This document shows positions 1 to 9,093 of a stretch of 64,000 nt of DNA, piece by piece. The notes below the pieces were generated by a model. The model had not been told where the DNA came from and did not search any database. It worked only from the letters and a program-made list of their open reading frames with translations. Location of the stretch: positions 558,001 to 622,000 of the forward strand of contig NZ_JALLGW010000002.1 of the NCBI RefSeq assembly GCF_023074835.1, read 5' to 3'. The stretch's first letter is position 1. Each line of letters starts with the position of its first letter. A program made the translations under genes and the position numbers. Origin of the DNA: Halomarina salina (GTDB lineage: Archaea > Halobacteriota > Halobacteria > Halobacteriales > Haloarculaceae).

Positions 1-749
1 CCGGAGCCGGTGAGTCGGGGGCGCAGGGCGGGTTCGACGTGAACGAGGGGTTCGGTGCCGCGGACGCGATGTTCGGCGGGATGAACCCGATGGGCGGCGG
101 TGGCGGCGCGATGCCCGGCGACGACGAGACGGCCGCGATGCAGCTCCTGCTCCGGTACATGGACGACGAGCGGTTCGACCGGGTCGTCGTCGACACCGCC
201 CCGACGGGCCACACGCTCCGCCTCCTCCAGCTCCCCGAGGCGCTCGACTCGATGCTCGGGCGGATGCTCCAGTTCCGCGAGCAGATGAGCGGGATGCTCG
301 GCGACATGCCGGGACCGTTCGGTGACCCCGACGCGACGGACGTCGGCGGGTTGCGGGAGTTCGCCGACCGCGTCGAGCGTCTCCGCGACGCGCTTCAGGA
401 CCCCGACAGGACCGACTTTCGGGTCGTGATGGTGCCCGAGACGTTGAGCGTCATCGAGTCCGAGCGACTGCTGCGCGAACTCGGTGACTACGGCGTCGCG
501 TCGAGTACGGTCGTCGTCAACCGGGTCACCGAGGACGTGACGAACGTCGCCGACGTGGACCCCGACGCGTTCGTCACGCCGGACCCGGAGAACTGCGAGT
601 TCTGCTCGCGGCGCTGGGAGAGCCAGCAGAAGGCCCTCCAGCGCGCCAACGAGGTGTTCCGCGGGAAGGACATCGAGCGGGTCCCGCTGTTCGCCGAGGA
701 GGTCTCGGGCGAGACGATGCTGCGGGTCGTCGCGGCCTGTCTGGAGTAG
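1..749 (+). CDS. ArsA/GET3-type ATPase, C-terminal part (5'-truncated by window edge)
   Basis: The reading frame is open from the first bases, so the gene begins before the window and only about 250 C-terminal residues are seen. The Walker-B-like stretch RVVVDTAPTGHTLRLLQLP, the VVMVPETLSVIESERLLREL segment and the VVVNRV motif are typical of the ArsA/GET3 (anion-transporting or tail-anchored-protein-targeting) ATPase family; the N-terminal P-loop lies outside the window. A CEFC pair near the C-terminus resembles the zinc-binding CxxC of haloarchaeal and eukaryotic family members. A Met/Gly-rich insert (residues about 15-40 of the visible part) precedes the Walker B region. Whether it acts in arsenite efflux or in membrane-protein targeting cannot be decided here; no ars genes lie nearby. 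Confidence 0.88.
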   Translation, partial: GAGESGAQGGFDVNEGFGAADAMFGGMNPMGGGGGAMPGDDETAAMQLLLRYMDDERFDRVVVDTAPTGHTLRLLQLPEALDSMLGRMLQFREQMSGMLGDMPGPFGDPDATDVGGLREFADRVERLRDALQDPDRTDFRVVMVPETLSVIESERLLRELGDYGVASSTVVVNRVTEDVTNVADVDPDAFVTPDPENCEFCSRRWESQQKALQRANEVFRGKDIERVPLFAEEVSGETMLRVVAACLE

Positions 750-750
750 G

Positions 751-947
751 GAGACGCGAGCGGAGCGAGCGTCTCCGAACAGACGAACGGCGACCAGCGG
801 GAGCCGTGAGTAGTGAGGCGCGCGCGGGTCGCGCCTCGGATAGCCGAACGAGGAGCGGAGCGACTCGTGAGGAGTAGCGCGGTTCGGACCGAGCGGGTTG
901 CGGGCCGCTGGCCCGCAACCGAATGTCGTGGCGACTCCGTCGCCACG
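751..947. repeat. Cluster of perfect GC-rich hairpins in a convergent intergenic region
   Basis: Between the convergent ArsA-like and glycerate kinase genes lie four perfect inverted repeats: GAGACGC/GCGTCTC at 751-775, GAGGCGC/GCGCCTC at 815-837, an 11-bp stem GGTTGCGGGCC with 3-nt loop at 896-920, and a 9-bp stem CGTGGCGAC with 3-nt loop at 927-947. Motifs such as GAGCGGAGCGAG recur between them. There is no convincing gene. A bidirectional terminator or a haloarchaeal palindromic repeat cluster are the plausible readings. Confidence 0.7.
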
Positions 948-1025
948 CACAGCGAGGGAGAACCGCGAACGGTGAGCGGGGAGCGCGAGCGACCCGCGGA
1001 TGGCGAGACGCGAGCAGTAGAAGGC

Positions 1026-2393
1026 TCAGCCCGACGCGGGCGGGTCCACGAGCACGACCCGCAGGTCGTTGACGTTCGTCGCGCTCTCGACGGAGAGCAG
1101 CGCGTCGCACTCGGACAGAAGGGGGAGGGCGTCGTTGCTTGCAAGAGCCGAGCGTGCGCGTTCGCGCCCCTCGGCCGCCGAACTGATGGCGTCGGCATCG
1201 CCGTCCGCGCCCGACTCGCGGAGCGTCGCGCTGTCGACGACCGCGCCGGCCACGTCCGTCCCGCCGTCGCGGCCGTCGGTATCGACGCTCGCCAGCGTGG
1301 TCCCGTCGGGGAGTTCGAGGGCGGCGGCCAGCGCGAACTCCAGGTTCGGCCCGCCCTCGCCGTCGCCGCGGACGGTCACCGTCAGTTCGCCGCCCGAGAG
1401 CAGCGCCAGCGGCGGCGCGGCGGGGTCGCCCGTCGCCCGCGCCTCCTCGGCGACGGCGACGTGCGCGAGGGCGTTCTCGCGGGCCTCGCCGCGCATCCGC
1501 GAGGAGAGGATGAGCGGGTCGTAGCCCGCCTCGCTCGCCCGGTCGGCGGCCGCGTCGATGGCCGTCCGCGCCGTCGTCAGCATGTGGACGTGGACGTGCT
1601 CGAACGGGCCGGTAGCGGGCGACGCGTCCGCGATGGCCTCGCGGGCCTCGTCGCTCGCGTCGACGTCGTGGCGGTCGAGCACGTCGAGCGCCTCGCCCGC
1701 GCTCGTCTCGTCGGGCGTGAACGGCCCGCTGGCGATGATGCCGGGGTCGTCGCCGACCACGTCGCTGACGAGCAGCGCGACGACCGTCGCGGGCGCGGCG
1801 CGCTCGGCGAGGCCGCCGCCTTTCACCCGCGAGAGGCGCTTCCGGACGGCGTTTATCTCGTGGATGGTCGCGCCGCTCTCGACCAGCGCGTCGGTGAGGT
1901 CCCGGAAGTCGTCGAGCGGTATCGTCGGTGCGGCGAGCAGTGCGCTCCCGCCGCCGGTGACCGGCGCGAGGACGAGCGTCCGGTCGTCCGCCTCGTCGAG
2001 CAGCGAGACGATGCGGTCCGTCGCGTCGACGTTGCGCTGGCTCGGCACCGGGTGGTCCGCGACGCGGACCTCGACGCGGTGGGAGTCGTCGTCGCCGTCG
2101 GTGACGACCAGGCCGTCGTCGATGCGGTCGCCGAGGACGGATTCGAGACCGCGGGCGACCGCCGCGCTCGCCTTCCCGCCGCCGAGGACGAGGACGCGGT
2201 CGTAGTCCGCGAGGTCGACCGTCGTCTCGCCCACGCGCAGTTCGTCGCCGTCGAGACGTAGCTGGTCGCCGACGGCGCGTTCGGGGTCCGCCGCGGCGAC
2301 GCCCGCTTCGATGCACTCGCGGGCGAGGTCGCGGCGTCGCTGTCGGTCGGTCGTGGCGTCGGGGGTCGGGTTGGGTGTCGGGTCGTCGGTCAT
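1026..2393 (-). CDS. Glycerate 2-kinase (MOFRL / DUF4147 family)
   Basis: 455 aa, the usual length for the two-domain glycerate 2-kinase family that phosphorylates D-glycerate to 2-phosphoglycerate. Seen motifs: VLGGGKASAA at about residues 70-78 in the N-terminal Rossmann-like domain, VTGGGSALLAAP at about 145-160, INAVRKRLSRVKGGGLA, and a C-terminal MOFRL region with LLSGGELTVTVRG and TDGRDGGTD. The start is the ATG before a Pro/Thr/Asp-rich leader. It lies 31 bp downstream of, and on the same strand as, an SDR gene, so the two may be cotranscribed. In haloarchaea this enzyme fits glycerol/glycerate and serine-cycle-type carbon entry, which is an inference. Confidence 0.88.
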   Translation of the reverse strand: MTDDPTPNPTPDATTDRQRRRDLARECIEAGVAAADPERAVGDQLRLDGDELRVGETTVDLADYDRVLVLGGGKASAAVARGLESVLGDRIDDGLVVTDGDDDSHRVEVRVADHPVPSQRNVDATDRIVSLLDEADDRTLVLAPVTGGGSALLAAPTIPLDDFRDLTDALVESGATIHEINAVRKRLSRVKGGGLAERAAPATVVALLVSDVVGDDPGIIASGPFTPDETSAGEALDVLDRHDVDASDEAREAIADASPATGPFEHVHVHMLTTARTAIDAAADRASEAGYDPLILSSRMRGEARENALAHVAVAEEARATGDPAAPPLALLSGGELTVTVRGDGEGGPNLEFALAAALELPDGTTLASVDTDGRDGGTDVAGAVVDSATLRESGADGDADAISSAAEGRERARSALASNDALPLLSECDALLSVESATNVNDLRVVLVDPPASG

Positions 2394-2424
2394 GGTACGG
2401 GTAGGCGGTCAGTTCGGCAGTCCC

Positions 2425-3246
2425 TCAGAGCAGTCGGCCGAGCAGTGCGAACACCGAGTCGCGGACGCGGTCGGGGAGGTAGCGCGCCTTCAGCGAGAGG
2501 TCGGCGAACGCGCCCACCGGGTAACGCGCCTCGGGGTCGGGCGTGACGCCCGCTTCGAGGATGACCTCCGCGACGTCCGCGGGGCGGACGGCGACGGGGG
2601 AACTCCCGCCGAACGTCTGCCCGTCCTCGTACAGTTTGTAGAGCGTCTCGTACGCGCCCGAGCGGTCCAGCAGGTCGAGGCGGTCGTCGGCCCGGTCGGC
2701 GAAGTTCGTCTCGACGGGGCCGGGTTCGACCAGCACCGCCTCGATACCGTGGGGTTCGACCTCGTTCCGGAGCGCGTCGGTCAGCGCCTCCAGGCCGAAC
2801 TTCGAGGCGCTGTACACGCCCATCCCCGGCGTGGCGAACCGACCGGCGACGCTGGAGACGTTGACGATGCGCCCGTCCTCGCGTTCGCGCATGTACGGGA
2901 GGACGGCCCGAATCAGGCGATGCGGACCGTACAGGTTGACGTCCATCTGTTCGTGGAGGAGGTCGGTCGGTACGTCCTCGACCGGGCCGAACTGGCCGTA
3001 GCCAGCGTTGTTGACCAGACAGTCGATACGCCCCTGCTCCTCGTCCATCCGGTCGACGACCGACCGGATTTGCGTCTCGTCGGTGACGTCGAGCGCGGCC
3101 GTCTCGGCCCCACGCTCGGCGAGGTCCGTGATGTCCTCGGGGTCACGAGCGGTCGCGTACACGGTCCAGTCCTCGTGGAGGAACGCACGCGCGGTCGCTC
3201 GGCCGATACCCGACGACGCGCCCGTTATCAACACCGTCTTTGCCAT
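2425..3246 (-). CDS. Short-chain dehydrogenase/reductase (SDR)
   Basis: The start is placed at the internal ATG giving MAKTVLITGASSGIG rather than the upstream in-frame start, because SDRs begin just before the first beta strand. TGASSGIG (nucleotide-binding glycine motif) at about residues 7-14, NNAGYGQ, the catalytic Ser in VSSVAG, and YSASK (catalytic Tyr and Lys) are present, so it is a classical SDR of about 273 aa. The C-terminal part (ARYPVGAFADLSLKARYLPD) is the type seen in SDRs annotated as retinol- or ketoacyl-like reductases. The substrate cannot be inferred. Confidence 0.85.
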   Translation of the reverse strand: MAKTVLITGASSGIGRATARAFLHEDWTVYATARDPEDITDLAERGAETAALDVTDETQIRSVVDRMDEEQGRIDCLVNNAGYGQFGPVEDVPTDLLHEQMDVNLYGPHRLIRAVLPYMREREDGRIVNVSSVAGRFATPGMGVYSASKFGLEALTDALRNEVEPHGIEAVLVEPGPVETNFADRADDRLDLLDRSGAYETLYKLYEDGQTFGGSSPVAVRPADVAEVILEAGVTPDPEARYPVGAFADLSLKARYLPDRVRDSVFALLGRLL

Positions 3247-3471
3247 GGTCGCGACTCTCACCGGTCGTACTTAATGGGAGACGGTCGGGCGGTGGTCGGT
3301 TGCAGTACGGGCGTGGACTCGTGACCAGAGGGGACGGAACGCGGGAACGTCTCCACGACCGTGTGAACTCGCAAGCAGAACCTCTTGGACCGAGGTTGGT
3401 GTCCGTCCGTACGAAGCGGCACCTCCAGCGTCGTCCCCACCGGTTCGACCGGGGACGCTTCACGGACCACG

Positions 3472-3792
3472 ATGACCCCACACGACCCTTCGAACGTCGA
3501 CCGACCGCTCCCGGACTGCGCCGTCGTCCAGCCCCATCCGGACGGAACCGGCGTCACCATCGACAAGAGCGTCGTCGAAGCCGCACTCGACGAGTCGGAC
3601 CACGGCCTCGTCCCCGACGTGGCCGAGGACCGGGCGAGCGACGAACTGCTCCAGACGCTCACCGACGCGTTCACCTACGTCACGCCGCGGATGTCCCCCG
3701 ACATCGCCAGCGACCGCCGGGAGGCGGCCGAGACGATACGGACCCTCCACGAACGCGCCGTCCCGGTGTACGTCAGGCGTCGTCGACGCTGA
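3472..3792 (+). CDS. Hypothetical haloarchaeal protein, 106 aa
   Basis: The start is taken at the ATG at 3472 (MTPHDPSNVDRPLPD); the upstream in-frame extension is Arg/Ser-rich and looks non-coding. The product is acidic, soluble and predicted mostly helical, ending in an Arg run. No domain is recognised. It is divergent from the SDR gene and converges on endonuclease V; no functional partner is suggested. Composition and high third-position GC match the core genes. Confidence 0.55.
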   Translation: MTPHDPSNVDRPLPDCAVVQPHPDGTGVTIDKSVVEAALDESDHGLVPDVAEDRASDELLQTLTDAFTYVTPRMSPDIASDRREAAETIRTLHERAVPVYVRRRRR

Positions 3793-3885
3793 CGGCTACG
3801 TCGCCGGACGCGACGGCGGTCGGCGGCGCGGCACTCGTCGCCCACACGTGGGAACTGCTTCGCTCTGTCCTCAGCGTTCTCGTTC

Positions 3886-4674
3886 TCAGCTACCGCTGAC
3901 CTCCGCTTTCACCTCGTCCGCGTATGCGTCGGCCCGTCGCGTCGGTTCGGGGAGTTTGTACCCGCCGCGACAGGCCAGCACCACGTCGCGAGCGGTCGCC
4001 GCGCTCACGCGGTGGCCGGGCGAGACGTACACCGGATTGATGCGGTAGGAGTCGAACTGCCGGGTCTGGACGGCGTGCCCGACGACGGTCCCCGGCGGCG
4101 CGTCCATCCGGTCGTTCGCCCTGATGGCGACGCTCTCGCCCGCGTCGAGGCGGTCCGTGTCGGCGACCGGTTCGCCACAGAGCAGGCTCTTCGCGACGCC
4201 GAGCGCCGGCACGTCGAGCGCCACGCCCATGTGCGTCGCCAGTCCGGCCTGCCGGAAGTGGATGCGACCGGACCCGTCGAACAGGACCACGTCCGGCGTC
4301 GCGTCGAGCGTCTCGAACGCGTCGAGGATGGGGCCGCCCTCGCGGAACGAGAGCAGGCCGGGGATGTACGGGAACGTCAGCGGCGAGACGGCGTACGTCC
4401 GCTCGACCACCTCGTCGCCGCGCAGGACCACGATGGCGCTCACCACCCGCTCGTCGAGGAACGCCTGGTCGACGCCCGCGACGAGCGGTCCCGCCGACGC
4501 CGTGGAGTCGTCCGATCCGTCGAACGCGTCGAGCGAGGGAGCGCCGACGGCCGCGACGTCGAATCCGTGGTCGTCCCCGAACCGTGCGGTCGCGGCGATG
4601 TCCCGCTGGATGGCCTCCATCTCGTCGCGACTCGACTCGGGGTCCGGGCGGAACTCGGGGTGGACGACGTTCAC
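3886..4674 (-). CDS. nfi: Endonuclease V
   Basis: A GTG at 4672-4674 gives VNVVHPEFRPDP and a 262-aa product, the normal size. Longer in-frame starts run through low-complexity Ala/Ser sequence. Family motifs are visible: VAGVDQAF (first catalytic Asp), FPYIPGLLSFREG, VVLFDGSGRIHFR followed by GLATHMGV (second acidic residue and His), and LLCGEP. Endonuclease V nicks DNA next to deaminated adenine (hypoxanthine). It lies 82 bp from the end of the rhomboid gene on the same strand, so readthrough is possible. Function is confident, the start less so. Confidence 0.88.
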   Translation of the reverse strand: MNVVHPEFRPDPESSRDEMEAIQRDIAATARFGDDHGFDVAAVGAPSLDAFDGSDDSTASAGPLVAGVDQAFLDERVVSAIVVLRGDEVVERTYAVSPLTFPYIPGLLSFREGGPILDAFETLDATPDVVLFDGSGRIHFRQAGLATHMGVALDVPALGVAKSLLCGEPVADTDRLDAGESVAIRANDRMDAPPGTVVGHAVQTRQFDSYRINPVYVSPGHRVSAATARDVVLACRGGYKLPEPTRRADAYADEVKAEVSGS

Positions 4675-4756
4675 ACCGGGAAGTAGGAACGAGACGGGTT
4701 TCAAACCGATGGGCGCAGCGGAAAGGACAGGAGGGGCGACGGGAGGACCGGCCGAG

Positions 4757-5641
4757 TCAGAACCGACGGCGGCCGCCGCGGCCGCCACCACCGAACTGGA
4801 CCTGACCGGGGGCGCGAACGCCCTTGCGCTTGACGTACTCACCGTACGCGAGGCCGATGACGAGGCCCGAGAGGTGGGCCGCGTGGGCGACGTTCCCACC
4901 GCCCGGTGCGATGATGCCGAATGTCGATAGCGCTGCGTAGCCGAAGGTGAGCACCCAGATAGGGACGGGGATAACGAAGTAGAGCAACACCTTCATACCG
5001 GGATTCAACACGGTGAGAACGCCAAGAATCGCCATGATGGCACCGCTCGCACCGAGGACGCCGGAGATTGGGTCGCCGAGTGCGAGGCTGATACCGATTT
5101 GACCGAGACCAGCGAGCGCGCCGCTGACGAGGAAGAGGACGGCGAACGCCTTCGAACCGATCTGTCGTTCGACGACCGGCCCGAAGAAGTACAGCGCGAT
5201 GCCGTTGAACAGGATGTGGGTGAAGCCGACAGGGCTGTGCGCGAAGACGGAGGTGACCCACGTCCAGACCTGCAGTGGAGCACTGGACTTCAGGACGAAC
5301 AGCGTGTCGTGGAGCTGCCCACCGGCGACGAGCAGCGTCACCTGCTGGGCGACGAACGTCACGAGCATCAGCGCGAGGAACAGGTACGAGACGTTCCCCC
5401 GGAAGTAGCTCAGCGGGCCGTTCGTCGCCGAGAGCCGCGAGGAGACCTTCGACGCCCTGCTCTGCTCGTTCGCGCCAGCGCTGGGACCGCCGTCGAAGAC
5501 GCCGCTCGGGTCCCCCCAGTTCTGGAGGCCCGGACAGTCGTGGGCCTCCGGGAGACGGTGTTCGGAGCAGAACGTGTTGCCGCAGTGCCGACAGTTGTAC
5601 GGCATGTTCTCCTGCCGCCCACACTCGTCACACAGTGCCAT
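4757..5641 (-). CDS. Rhomboid intramembrane serine protease with N-terminal AN1-type zinc finger
   Basis: The start at 5641 gives MALCDECGRQENM, placing a Cys/His zinc finger (CDEC, CRHC, CSEHRLPEAHDC) at residues 1-40. About six membrane helices follow from residue 85. The rhomboid motifs are present: HILFNGIALYFFG, the serine motif GASGA at about residue 195, and the His-containing helix NVAHAAHLSG. The C-terminal tail is Gly/Arg-rich (FGGGGRGGRRRF). AN1-rhomboid fusions are typical of haloarchaea. Rhomboids cleave membrane-anchored substrates within the bilayer; the zinc finger may recruit partners on the cytoplasmic side (inference). Confidence 0.93.
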   Translation of the reverse strand: MALCDECGRQENMPYNCRHCGNTFCSEHRLPEAHDCPGLQNWGDPSGVFDGGPSAGANEQSRASKVSSRLSATNGPLSYFRGNVSYLFLALMLVTFVAQQVTLLVAGGQLHDTLFVLKSSAPLQVWTWVTSVFAHSPVGFTHILFNGIALYFFGPVVERQIGSKAFAVLFLVSGALAGLGQIGISLALGDPISGVLGASGAIMAILGVLTVLNPGMKVLLYFVIPVPIWVLTFGYAALSTFGIIAPGGGNVAHAAHLSGLVIGLAYGEYVKRKGVRAPGQVQFGGGGRGGRRRF

Positions 5642-5778
5642 TACCGGACGGTAGGTAGCCGACGGCAAAGGGGTTTGGGTCCGAGACGGATGCCGTCAGA
5701 ACCGTTCTCGCTACCGAATATAGCGGTATCGAGTCACGCCTCGGAGGATATCATCATTTCTCGACAGTCTCGGCTGAC

Positions 5779-6240
5779 TCAGAGGTCCTCGATGGTCCGG
5801 AGGTGCTGGACCACGTCCGGTGGGGCACCGCTCGACCCGTCTCGGACCCGGTGGTCCGGCACGAGGAGGGGGATGGGGTTCTCGGCGAGTGCGGCCCGAA
5901 TCGTGTCCTGGTCGGCCTCGTCGTCGCCGTCGAGTCCGGGCACCGTCCGGGCGAGGCGTTCGACGGTGACCTGCTGGCCGTACGGTATCTCCCGGACCGC
6001 CAGCAACACCTCTCGCTGGTCGGTGGGGACGGTGAGTCCGAGTTCCACGTCCTCGAACGACTCCCGTTCGCCCTCGACGTACCCCTCGATACGGTCGAGT
6101 AGTGGGAGGTCCGTCTCCGCGTCCTCGTCCGGTTCGTGCGGGAACGACAGCGAGATGACCTTCCCGCTGGCGAGACCGACCTGCACGTAGCGGTCGAGAT
6201 ACTCCGAGTTCCTGGCGTAGATGCCCGCCACGTCGTCCAT
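5779..6240 (-). CDS. MGMT-like DNA-binding protein lacking the alkyl-acceptor cysteine
   Basis: 153 aa. The C-terminal half matches the O6-alkylguanine-DNA methyltransferase winged-helix domain: REIPYGQQVTVERLAR (residues about 83-98) and NPIPLLVPDHRV (121-132). In active enzymes the last motif is PCHRV; here the Cys is Asp (PDHRV, residues 128-132), so methyl transfer is not expected. This is the pattern of alkyltransferase-like proteins, which bind alkylated bases and hand them to excision repair. The N-terminal half is poorly conserved and acidic. It sits among other repair genes (endonuclease V nearby) but is not clearly in an operon. Confidence 0.82.
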   Translation of the reverse strand: MDDVAGIYARNSEYLDRYVQVGLASGKVISLSFPHEPDEDAETDLPLLDRIEGYVEGERESFEDVELGLTVPTDQREVLLAVREIPYGQQVTVERLARTVPGLDGDDEADQDTIRAALAENPIPLLVPDHRVRDGSSGAPPDVVQHLRTIEDL

Positions 6241-6310
6241 ACGCGGATAACGACGAACCGGAGTATGAAAGTTAGCATACCGCTCGGTCGGCTATCGAGT
6301 TCGACGCCGA

Positions 6311-6925
6311 CTACAGCGCGTTCGCGTACTCGGAGAAGACGGCGGCGTCGGAGACGAGTTCCATGTGACCCGGTCCCCGGATGCGGACGTTCGTGACGTT
6401 CCGCCCGTCGAACGGCAGGACGGCGCGGTCGGCCGTCACGAGTCGGTCGCCGTCGCTCCCGACGGCGGTGTAGGTGACGCTCCGGGGCGGTCGGCGGTCG
6501 TTGAGGGTCTCCAGGAACTCGCTGTCGGGCGTCATCGCCCGACCGCCGGGCGTCGGCTGCGTGTACGCGAGCGTCGTTCCCTGGTGGGGCGTCCCGAGCG
6601 TCACGAGGTCGTCGACGAACGCCGCGCCGCCGCCGCGTTCGACGTACCACCGTGCGCCGAGCCCACCCATCGAGTGCGCGACGACGTCGACCCGCGAGTC
6701 GTACCGGTCGCGCAGTGCTTCGACCCGGTCACCGATTCGGCTGGCGTAGCGTCGCGGCGAGTCGAGCGTGAGGCCGGGGACGCCGAGCGAGAGCGTCTCC
6801 ACGGCGTCGTTCGGGTAGCCCCGGTCGGCGAATCGTCGTTCGAGCGTCCGCCACCAAGGCATCGCCCCGGTGTCGCCGTAGCCGTGGACGAGCAGAATCG
6901 GTTCGTCGCCGCGTCCTCCTTCCAT
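6311..6925 (-). CDS. Alpha/beta hydrolase, lipase-like
   Basis: The start at 6925 ([17 protein letters not shown]) is preferred because the upstream extension is Arg-rich and non-conserved. The oxyanion-hole motif HGYGDTG is near residue 14 and the nucleophile elbow AHSMGG near 85, followed by [14 protein letters not shown], as in small bacterial triacylglycerol lipases. The terminal [11 protein letters not shown] carries the likely catalytic His. At about 204 aa it is compact. There is no signal peptide, so it is probably cytoplasmic. Substrate unknown. Confidence 0.8.
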   Translation of the reverse strand: MEGGRGDEPILLVHGYGDTGAMPWWRTLERRFADRGYPNDAVETLSLGVPGLTLDSPRRYASRIGDRVEALRDRYDSRVDVVAHSMGGLGARWYVERGGGAAFVDDLVTLGTPHQGTTLAYTQPTPGGRAMTPDSEFLETLNDRRPPRSVTYTAVGSDGDRLVTADRAVLPFDGRNVTNVRIRGPGHMELVSDAAVFSEYANAL

Positions 6926-6998
6926 CACCCTCGCTACGGCCCGAAGACGTAAAGGTGACCCCCCGGCCCCCGCCCGCTGTCGGCCCACGACCCGCAAG

Positions 6999-7029
6999 CC
7001 TTACGTACAGACTAGTCCATCATAGTACA
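6999..7029 (+). promoter_or_regulatory. trp operon promoter with paired GTACA elements
   Basis: A TATA-like CCTTACGTA at 6999-7007 lies 26-34 bp before the trpC ATG, which fits a leaderless transcript. GTACA occurs at 7005-7009 and again at 7025-7029, 20 bp apart, overlapping the promoter and probable start site. Two equally phased half-sites could be an operator; this is inference. Confidence 0.35.
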
Positions 7030-7032
7030 ACG

Positions 7033-7803
7033 ATGAACAGTAGAGAGGAGCTGGCCCCCGCCGTCGCCTCAATCCTGGAGGCGGCCCGCCAGCGGCAGGG
7101 ACCGGGGGAGAGGGTCGCCGTGACGCCGCGCGACTTCCCGGCGGCCGTCGCGCGCGCCGAGGCGGACGGCCGCGTACCCGTCGTCGCCGAGGTGAAGCCG
7201 ACGAGTCCGACGACGGACGGCACGGACGACCGGGACCCGGTCGAACTGGCCGAGGAGATGGTCGCGGGCGGCGCGGCGGCGCTGTCGGTACTGACCGAAC
7301 CGGAGCACTTCGGGGGGAGTTGCGAGACGTTGCGGCGCGTCCGCGAGGCCGTCGACGTGCCCGTGTTACGCAAGGACTTCCTGCTGGAGGAACAGCACCT
7401 CGACGCCGTCGAGGCGGACGTGGTGTTGCTCATCGCGCGGTTCCTCGACGACCTGGAGGGGATGCTGACGGCGGCCCGCGAGCGCGGGTTCCAGGCGCTC
7501 GTCGAGGTCCACGACCGGACGGAACTCCGGCAGGCGCTCGACGCGGGCGCGGACGTCGTCGGCGTCAACAACCGCGACCTGGCGAACCTCGTGGTCAACC
7601 TCGAAACGTTCGAGGCCGTCGCCCCCGACGTTCCGGACGACGTGACCCTGGTCGCCGAGAGCGGAATCGCGATGCCCGCCGACGTCGCCCGGATGCGGCG
7701 AGCGGGTGCGGACGCGCTGCTCGTCGGCACGGCCATCATGCGCGGTTCCGGAACTGTGACCGAGAACACGCGACGACTGACGACACCGATGACAGACCGA
7801 TGA
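7033..7803 (+). CDS. trpC: Indole-3-glycerol phosphate synthase
   Basis: The ATG at 7033 ([11 protein letters not shown]) gives about 256 aa, normal for this TIM-barrel enzyme, which converts CdRP to indole-3-glycerol phosphate in tryptophan synthesis. Motifs: [11 protein letters not shown] (catalytic Lys of the first strand), [21 protein letters not shown] broken across strands 3-4, VGVNNRDL and VAESGI phosphate-binding loops. It is the first gene of trpC-trpB-trpA, with an AT-rich promoter just upstream. The last codons lie in a 22-bp sequence that recurs at the trpB start. Confidence 0.95.
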   Translation: MNSREELAPAVASILEAARQRQGPGERVAVTPRDFPAAVARAEADGRVPVVAEVKPTSPTTDGTDDRDPVELAEEMVAGGAAALSVLTEPEHFGGSCETLRRVREAVDVPVLRKDFLLEEQHLDAVEADVVLLIARFLDDLEGMLTAARERGFQALVEVHDRTELRQALDAGADVVGVNNRDLANLVVNLETFEAVAPDVPDDVTLVAESGIAMPADVARMRRAGADALLVGTAIMRGSGTVTENTRRLTTPMTDR

Positions 7804-7850
7804 GTACACCGACGACCGAACCACGAACACACCGATGACAGACCAATGAG
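7783..7850 (+). repeat. 22-bp direct duplication spanning trpC end and trpB start
   Basis: Positions 7783-7804 and 7829-7850 match at 21 of 22 bases (begin ACACCGATGACAGACC), offset 46 bp. The first copy contains the trpC stop and the second contains the trpB start. It looks like a small tandem duplication that created the 42-bp spacer. Confidence 0.75.
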
Positions 7851-9093
7851 CGAACGAGCCAGCACCTTCGGCGATTACGGCGGACAGTACGTCCCCGAGG
7901 CACTGATGCCGGCCATCGAGGAACTGGACGACGCGTTCGAGCGCTACGTCCTGGGGAACGAGGACGGGTTCGTCGACGAGTTCCGCGAGCGACTGCGGGA
8001 CTTCGGCGGCCGCCCGACCCCGCTCCAGCACGCCGACCGCCTGAGCGAGCGCTACGACACCGACGTCTACCTGAAGCGCGAGGACCTGGTCCACGGCGGC
8101 GCGCACAAACTCAACAACGCGCTCGGGCAGGTGCTGCTGGCGAAGTACATGGGGAAAGAGCGCATCGTCGCGGAGACGGGCGCGGGCCAGCACGGCACCG
8201 CGACGGCGATGGCCGCCGCCCACCTCGATATGCCCTGCGAGGTGTACATGGGCGAACGCGACATCAACCGCCAGCGACCCAACGTGTTCCGGATGCGATT
8301 GAACGGCACGACGGTGACGCCGGTGACGACCGGCCGCGGGACCCTCAAGGAGGCCATCAGCGAGGCGATGCGCGACTGGGCGACCACCGTCGAGACGACC
8401 CACTACGTCATCGGGTCCGTCGTGGGTCCCCACCCGTTCCCGACGATGGTCCGGGAGTTCCAGTCCGTCATCTCGGAGGAGGCGCACCGCCAGTTCGACG
8501 AGCAGGTCGGTGGCCTGCCCGACAGCGTCGTCGCCTGCGCGGGCGGCGGGTCGAACACGATGGGCGCGTTCAGCGAGTTCACGGACGACGAGTCGGTCGA
8601 CCTCTACGCCGTCGAGGCGGGCGGCAGTTCCCTCGACGTGGACGAGGAGACGGGCGTCGCCCCCAACTCCGCGTCGCTCTCGACGGGGTCCGAGGGCGTC
8701 CTCCACGGCGCGCGGACGAGGCTCCTGCAGGACCGCGACGGGCAGATAGTGGAGTCACACAGCATCTCCTCGGGACTCGACTACGCCGGCGTCGGGCCGG
8801 AACTCGCCCACCTCGTCGACGAGGGACGAGTCACGCCCGTCACGGTGGACGACGACGCCGCGCTCGAAGGGTTCCACCGCCTCTCACAGACCGAGGGCAT
8901 CATCCCGGCGCTCGAGACCGCACACGCCGTCGCGTGGCTGGAGGACGCGACGCCCGAGCAACTGGGCGACAGCGTCGTCGTCTGCGTCTCCGGGCGCGGC
9001 GACAAGGACCTCGAATCCGTCATCGAGGAGACCGAAAATCGAGATATCCCGAACGCGCCCGACATGGACGTGTTCAGCGGAGGACTGCGATGA
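7846..9093 (+). CDS. trpB: Tryptophan synthase beta chain
   Basis: 415 aa from the ATG at 7846, standard TrpB1 length. The PLP lysine sits in [13 protein letters not shown] near residue 85, the catalytic glutamate region is [12 protein letters not shown], and the phosphate-binding glycine loop is [10 protein letters not shown]. It condenses indole with serine on PLP. The stop overlaps the trpA start (ATGA), so translation is probably coupled, as expected for an alpha2beta2 complex. Confidence 0.97.
   Translation: MSERASTFGDYGGQYVPEALMPAIEELDDAFERYVLGNEDGFVDEFRERLRDFGGRPTPLQHADRLSERYDTDVYLKREDLVHGGAHKLNNALGQVLLAKYMGKERIVAETGAGQHGTATAMAAAHLDMPCEVYMGERDINRQRPNVFRMRLNGTTVTPVTTGRGTLKEAISEAMRDWATTVETTHYVIGSVVGPHPFPTMVREFQSVISEEAHRQFDEQVGGLPDSVVACAGGGSNTMGAFSEFTDDESVDLYAVEAGGSSLDVDEETGVAPNSASLSTGSEGVLHGARTRLLQDRDGQIVESHSISSGLDYAGVGPELAHLVDEGRVTPVTVDDDAALEGFHRLSQTEGIIPALETAHAVAWLEDATPEQLGDSVVVCVSGRGDKDLESVIEETENRDIPNAPDMDVFSGGLR

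Noticed and set aside
574-2316. Very long Arg/Pro-rich frames opposite core genes (also 22381-24930, 38277-40307, 14402-16555)
   Set aside because: Shadow frames caused by high GC; no domain and extreme Arg content.
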